From an uncultured Veillonella sp. (lineage in GTDB: Bacteria > Bacillota > Negativicutes > Veillonellales > Veillonellaceae), in the NCBI GenBank assembly GCA_900766125.1, contig CAAFUD010000156.1, positions 1-8,668 on the forward strand: a stretch of 8,668 nt of DNA. The letters run 5' to 3'. Below, one piece after another: positions 6,081-8,668 of the stretch (position 1 is the first letter of the stretch; every line of letters starts with the position of its first letter). The notes under the pieces were generated by a model that saw only the letters and a list, made by a program, of their open reading frames with translations, was not told the DNA's origin and ran no database searches. A program made the position numbers and the translations under genes.

Positions 6081-8087
6081 ATGAACGTTATTAGTTTACA
6101 AAATATAGAAAAATCATATGGCACACGACTGCTGTTTAAAGATGTGAATATTACTTTCACCACAGACAAACGGTTAGGTCTTGTAGGGATTAATGGGACG
6201 GGTAAGTCTACATTCCTAAAAATTTTGGCAGCACAAATGGAGCCTGATAAGGGTAGCATTGAGCGGAATGGTAAGGCGAGTATTCATTATTTGGCTCAAA
6301 CCCCAGAGTTTGATCCAGAATCAACTTTGCTAGAAGCTGTTCTTGATGGAGACCATCCTCGTTTGCGGATGGTGCAATCTTTTGAACGCATTAGTCGTGA
6401 ATATCGTGAAATGCAAGAGTCTGGTAGCGAGGATAGTAAAATATCGCGTAACTATATGAATGCGTTAGAACAAATGGATCAACAAGATGGATGGCAGGTA
6501 GAGCAAGAGGCTCGTATTATTTTAACTAAATTAGGCTTTCCTGAGATGGATCAAAAAGTGGCTATGTTATCTGGTGGTCAAAAGCGTCGTCTCGCGTTAG
6601 GACAGGCATTATTATATCCTTGTGACCTATTATTGTTAGACGAACCGACAAACCATTTAGATGAGGATAGCATCGACTGGCTTGAGTCCTACTTAAGTGC
6701 TCGCCAAGGGGGCCTATTAATCAGTACTCATGATAGATATTTCCTGGACTCTGTATGTAATGGAATTTTAGAGCTTTCTAATCGTCGTATGTATCAATAT
6801 GACGGTAATTACGAAGAATTTATTGCCTTGAAGGCTGATCGAGAGGCTCGCGAGGCTGCTACGGAAGAGAAGCGTCGTCAGTTCTTGAAACGAGAAATCG
6901 AATGGGTTCGCCGCGGTGCCTTGGCGCGAACTACAAAACAAAAGGCTCGTTTAGACCGCTATGAAAAACTTAAGAATATGGAGAAAACTAGACGTCCCGA
7001 TCAAATGGATCCCATTGCTTTAAAAACGCGTTTAGGGAAAACTATTTTTGATATTGAACATTTAGAGTTCTACTTTGGTGAGCGCCCTATGATTAAGGAT
7101 TTTACCTACCATGTAGTGCGTCATGATCGTATTGGTATTGTAGGCCCTAATGGTGTTGGCAAGTCTACCTTTATGAATATTCTTGATGGAACCTATGAAC
7201 CTACAAACGGTACTATTGGTAAGGGCGAGACCGTTCGCATTGCCCATTTCAAACAAGAACTACCAGAGTTTGATGAAGATATGCGTGTTCTCGATTATAT
7301 TCGCGAAGATCATTCCTATATGGTTCTGGGCGATGGTTCTACGTTGAGTGCTGGTCAGATTCTTGAACGATTCCTTTTCACACCAGAGCTACATGGTGTG
7401 CCGATTCGTAAGCTTTCAGGCGGTGAACGACGTCGCTTATATCTATTGAAATTACTTATGAGCGCTCCGAATGTTTTATTACTAGATGAACCGACCAATG
7501 ATCTTGATATTCCTACATTAGAGGTGCTAGAGGACTTCCTTGATTCCTTTAGTGGGGTCATTATCACCGTATGCCACGATCGTTATTTCCTAGACCGCGT
7601 TGTGGACAAACTCTTTGTGTTCAGTGGTGATGGCCATATTGAGATTGTTCATGGCTCCTATTCTGACTACAAGGATTCTTTAGATGAAAGTAGCGGTGGA
7701 AAGCGCCCATTTTATATGGCTAATACAGGTACATCTGTTACTTCTAAAGATGAAAAATTGGAAGGGGCTGCACCTAGTAATGCTAGTGATGATTCATCGT
7801 TAGGAAACACAGCAGATGGGAATGATAGTAGCCTCACAACTTCTGGGGGAGATACTTTCAAAGAAGCACCAAAGAAGGGGCTAAATAAAGCGGAAGAAGC
7901 GGAGTATGCTAGTATCATGGAGGAATTGCCTAAATTAGAGCATTTAGTAAAGGGCCTCGATGTCATGATTAGTCAAGTTGCTACTGATTATGAGAAGATG
8001 CAATCCTTGATGGCTGAGCGAGAAGAGACTCAATCCCAAATAGATGCGCTCACAGAACGGTGGATGGAATTGGAAGAACGCCTATAA
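6081..8087 (+). CDS. ABC-F family ATPase, Uup/YfmR type
   Basis: ABC-F proteins are soluble tandem ATPases that bind the ribosomal E site and act on stalled or misfolded translation complexes; they are not transporters. ABC1 has Walker A GINGTGKST at 36-44, signature LSGGQ at 163-167, Walker B with DEPTNHLD at 187-194 and the switch H217. The inter-domain linker (about 242-320) contains the Uup-type stretch REIEWVRRGALARTTKQKAR at 271-290, which contacts P-site tRNA. ABC2 has GPNGVGKST at 355-363, LSGGE at 445-449, DEPTNDLD at 469-476 and H499. Both catalytic glutamates (E188, E470) are present, so it should be an active ATPase. A Ser/Thr/Asp/Gly-rich spacer (about 537-600) leads to a coiled-coil C-terminal domain (about 602-668) as in Uup. 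At 668 residues it is slightly longer than E. coli Uup (635). The start has AGGAG 6 bases upstream. The linker and C-terminal domain argue for a housekeeping role rather than antibiotic-resistance ABC-F (Msr/Vga/Lsa). Confidence 0.95.
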   Translation: MNVISLQNIEKSYGTRLLFKDVNITFTTDKRLGLVGINGTGKSTFLKILAAQMEPDKGSIERNGKASIHYLAQTPEFDPESTLLEAVLDGDHPRLRMVQSFERISREYREMQESGSEDSKISRNYMNALEQMDQQDGWQVEQEARIILTKLGFPEMDQKVAMLSGGQKRRLALGQALLYPCDLLLLDEPTNHLDEDSIDWLESYLSARQGGLLISTHDRYFLDSVCNGILELSNRRMYQYDGNYEEFIALKADREAREAATEEKRRQFLKREIEWVRRGALARTTKQKARLDRYEKLKNMEKTRRPDQMDPIALKTRLGKTIFDIEHLEFYFGERPMIKDFTYHVVRHDRIGIVGPNGVGKSTFMNILDGTYEPTNGTIGKGETVRIAHFKQELPEFDEDMRVLDYIREDHSYMVLGDGSTLSAGQILERFLFTPELHGVPIRKLSGGERRRLYLLKLLMSAPNVLLLDEPTNDLDIPTLEVLEDFLDSFSGVIITVCHDRYFLDRVVDKLFVFSGDGHIEIVHGSYSDYKDSLDESSGGKRPFYMANTGTSVTSKDEKLEGAAPSNASDDSSLGNTADGNDSSLTTSGGDTFKEAPKKGLNKAEEAEYASIMEELPKLEHLVKGLDVMISQVATDYEKMQSLMAEREETQSQIDALTERWMELEERL

Positions 8088-8133
8088 TTCCTTATAGCAT
8101 GCGATTTTTTAATATCTGTTATGCAAAGGAATT
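8086..8133 (+). repeat. Imperfect inverted repeat after the ABC-F gene (possible weak terminator)
   Basis: AATTCCTT (8086-8093, overlapping the stop codon) can pair with AAGGAATT (8126-8133), and GCAT (8097-8100) with ATGC (8121-8124), with a small internal loop and a 20-base loop holding TTTTTT. No T-run follows the 3' arm, so it is not a standard intrinsic terminator, yet no better terminator is seen after this gene. Confidence 0.4.
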
Positions 8134-8141
8134 ACATGTAA
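8132..8141. promoter_or_regulatory. Perfect 10-bp palindrome upstream of the hydrogenase promoter
   Basis: TTACATGTAA is a perfect palindrome ending 5 bases before the -35 box of the hydrogenase gene, a position suited to an activator or repressor. I cannot assign it to a known regulator, and AT-rich palindromes of this length can arise by chance. Confidence 0.3.
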
Positions 8142-8146
8142 ATTTA

Positions 8147-8175
8147 TTGATAAAAGTCACAATTTATAGTATAAT
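8147..8175 (+). promoter_or_regulatory. Sigma-A promoter of the [FeFe] hydrogenase gene
   Basis: TTGATA (8147-8152) and TATAAT (8170-8175) are 17 bases apart: four of six -35 positions and a perfect -10. Transcription should start near 8182, giving a leader of about 38 bases with the inverted repeat TAACG (8185-8189)/CGTTA (8197-8201) and the SD AGGAGG at 8209-8214. Confidence 0.85.
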
Positions 8176-8219
8176 TTCATCGATTAACGATAACAACGTT
8201 ACCTAAGTAGGAGGAACTC

Positions 8220-8668
8220 ATGAGTAAGTACCAATTTTTAGACCGTCGCGTACCGATTGAAGACGGCAATATTGCTTTAGTTCAAGATTTATCCAAATGT
8301 AAAAACTGCTCCTTATGTCGTAAAGCTTGTGCTGTAGACATGGGCGTATTTGATTATTATGACTTAACAACTAATGGGGATCATCCAATTTGTATTCATT
8401 GCGGTCAATGTGCATCTATTTGTCCATTCGATTCCATCAATGAACGCTCTGAAATTGATGAAGTAAAAGCAGCTATTGCTGACCCTAATAAAATCGTCGT
8501 TTTCCAAACTGCACCTGCTGTACGTGTTGGCTTAGGTGAAGAGTTCGGTCTTGATGCGGGTACATTCGTAGAAGGTAAAATGGTAGCTGCTCTTCGTAAA
8601 TTGGGTGGCGACTATATTTTAGATACAAACTTTGGTGCTGACATGACTATCATGGAGGAAGCATCTGA
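8220..8668 (+). CDS. hydA: [FeFe] hydrogenase, N-terminal part (3' end outside window)
   Basis: This frame opens with ATG at 8220 behind AGGAGG (5-base spacing) and stays open to the window end, giving 149 codons and two bases of an expected 450-500. It encodes an iron-only hydrogenase, which reversibly reduces protons to H2 with ferredoxin-type electrons. Two [4Fe-4S] clusters are bound by C27-x2-C30-x2-C33-x3-C37 and C58-x2-C61-x2-C64-x3-C68-P. The H-cluster domain then begins with QTAPAVRVGLGEEFG at 96-110, GKMVAALRKLG at 119-129 and DTNFGADMTIMEEAS at 135-149. The catalytic TSC-type cysteine motifs should lie just beyond the edge. There is no N-terminal [2Fe-2S] domain, so this is the short architecture of Megasphaera elsdenii hydrogenase rather than the longer clostridial CpI type. 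G139 replaces the more usual alanine in FAAD; I expect no functional effect. It is likely cytoplasmic, disposing of reducing power during fermentation. Confidence 0.95.
   Translation, partial: MSKYQFLDRRVPIEDGNIALVQDLSKCKNCSLCRKACAVDMGVFDYYDLTTNGDHPICIHCGQCASICPFDSINERSEIDEVKAAIADPNKIVVFQTAPAVRVGLGEEFGLDAGTFVEGKMVAALRKLGGDYILDTNFGADMTIMEEAS

Noticed and set aside
6081..8087. ABC-F gene as an antibiotic-resistance determinant
   Set aside because: The linker motif and the coiled-coil C-terminal domain are those of Uup/YfmR, and no leader peptide or attenuator typical of inducible resistance ABC-F genes is seen.
1..8668. Mobile elements, CRISPR arrays, tRNA or rRNA genes
   Set aside because: I found no transposase or integrase, no spaced repeat arrays, no terminal inverted repeats with target duplications, and no stretch folding or reading like a structural RNA gene. 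Genes are tightly packed and similar in base composition.

Overview
The window is an ordinary chromosomal segment of a low-GC Firmicute. The best fit is the Negativicutes (Veillonella or a close relative). This rests on three things: an AT-leaning sequence with near-consensus sigma-A promoters and GGAGG ribosome binding sites; a gene order recalling the mfd-spoVT-yabM-yabN region of Bacillus and Clostridium but without the sporulation gene; and, at the right edge, a two-[4Fe-4S] [FeFe] hydrogenase of the short type known from Megasphaera. The genus is an inference and cannot be settled from this sequence alone.

Left block (1-4315, + strand): the 3' half of mfd (transcription-repair coupling factor), a 14-segment MOP-superfamily flippase (SpoVB/YtgP/YabM-like), mazG and an HU gene follow each other closely. 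mfd and the flippase overlap by ATGA, and the flippase and mazG overlap by 17 bases, so the three look translationally coupled. HU lies 51 bases further on, with its own strong SD and perhaps its own promoter. The block ends in a perfect 10-bp hairpin with a TTCG loop and a T-run.

Middle block (4316-5968): thirteen bases after that terminator an exact extended -10 (TGGTATAAT) starts a single-gene unit encoding an MGDG-synthase/UgtP-like glycosyltransferase. It converges on a short minus-strand gene for a very acidic 106-residue protein I cannot identify. A 12-bp hairpin that works as a terminator in both directions separates the two.

Right block (5969-8668): the acidic gene and a Uup/YfmR-type ABC-F ATPase diverge from a compact back-to-back promoter region. 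After the ABC-F gene comes a 132-base gap with an imperfect inverted repeat, a 10-bp palindrome, and a clear promoter (TTGATA-N17-TATAAT). It leads into the [FeFe] hydrogenase gene, which is cut off by the window end after 149 codons.

Functionally the genes cover housekeeping: repair, envelope precursor flipping and lipid glycosylation, nucleotide-pool cleaning, nucleoid structure, ribosome rescue and hydrogen metabolism. I saw no mobile element, CRISPR array, RNA gene or defence system. The least explained item is the acidic orphan gene at 5648-5968.
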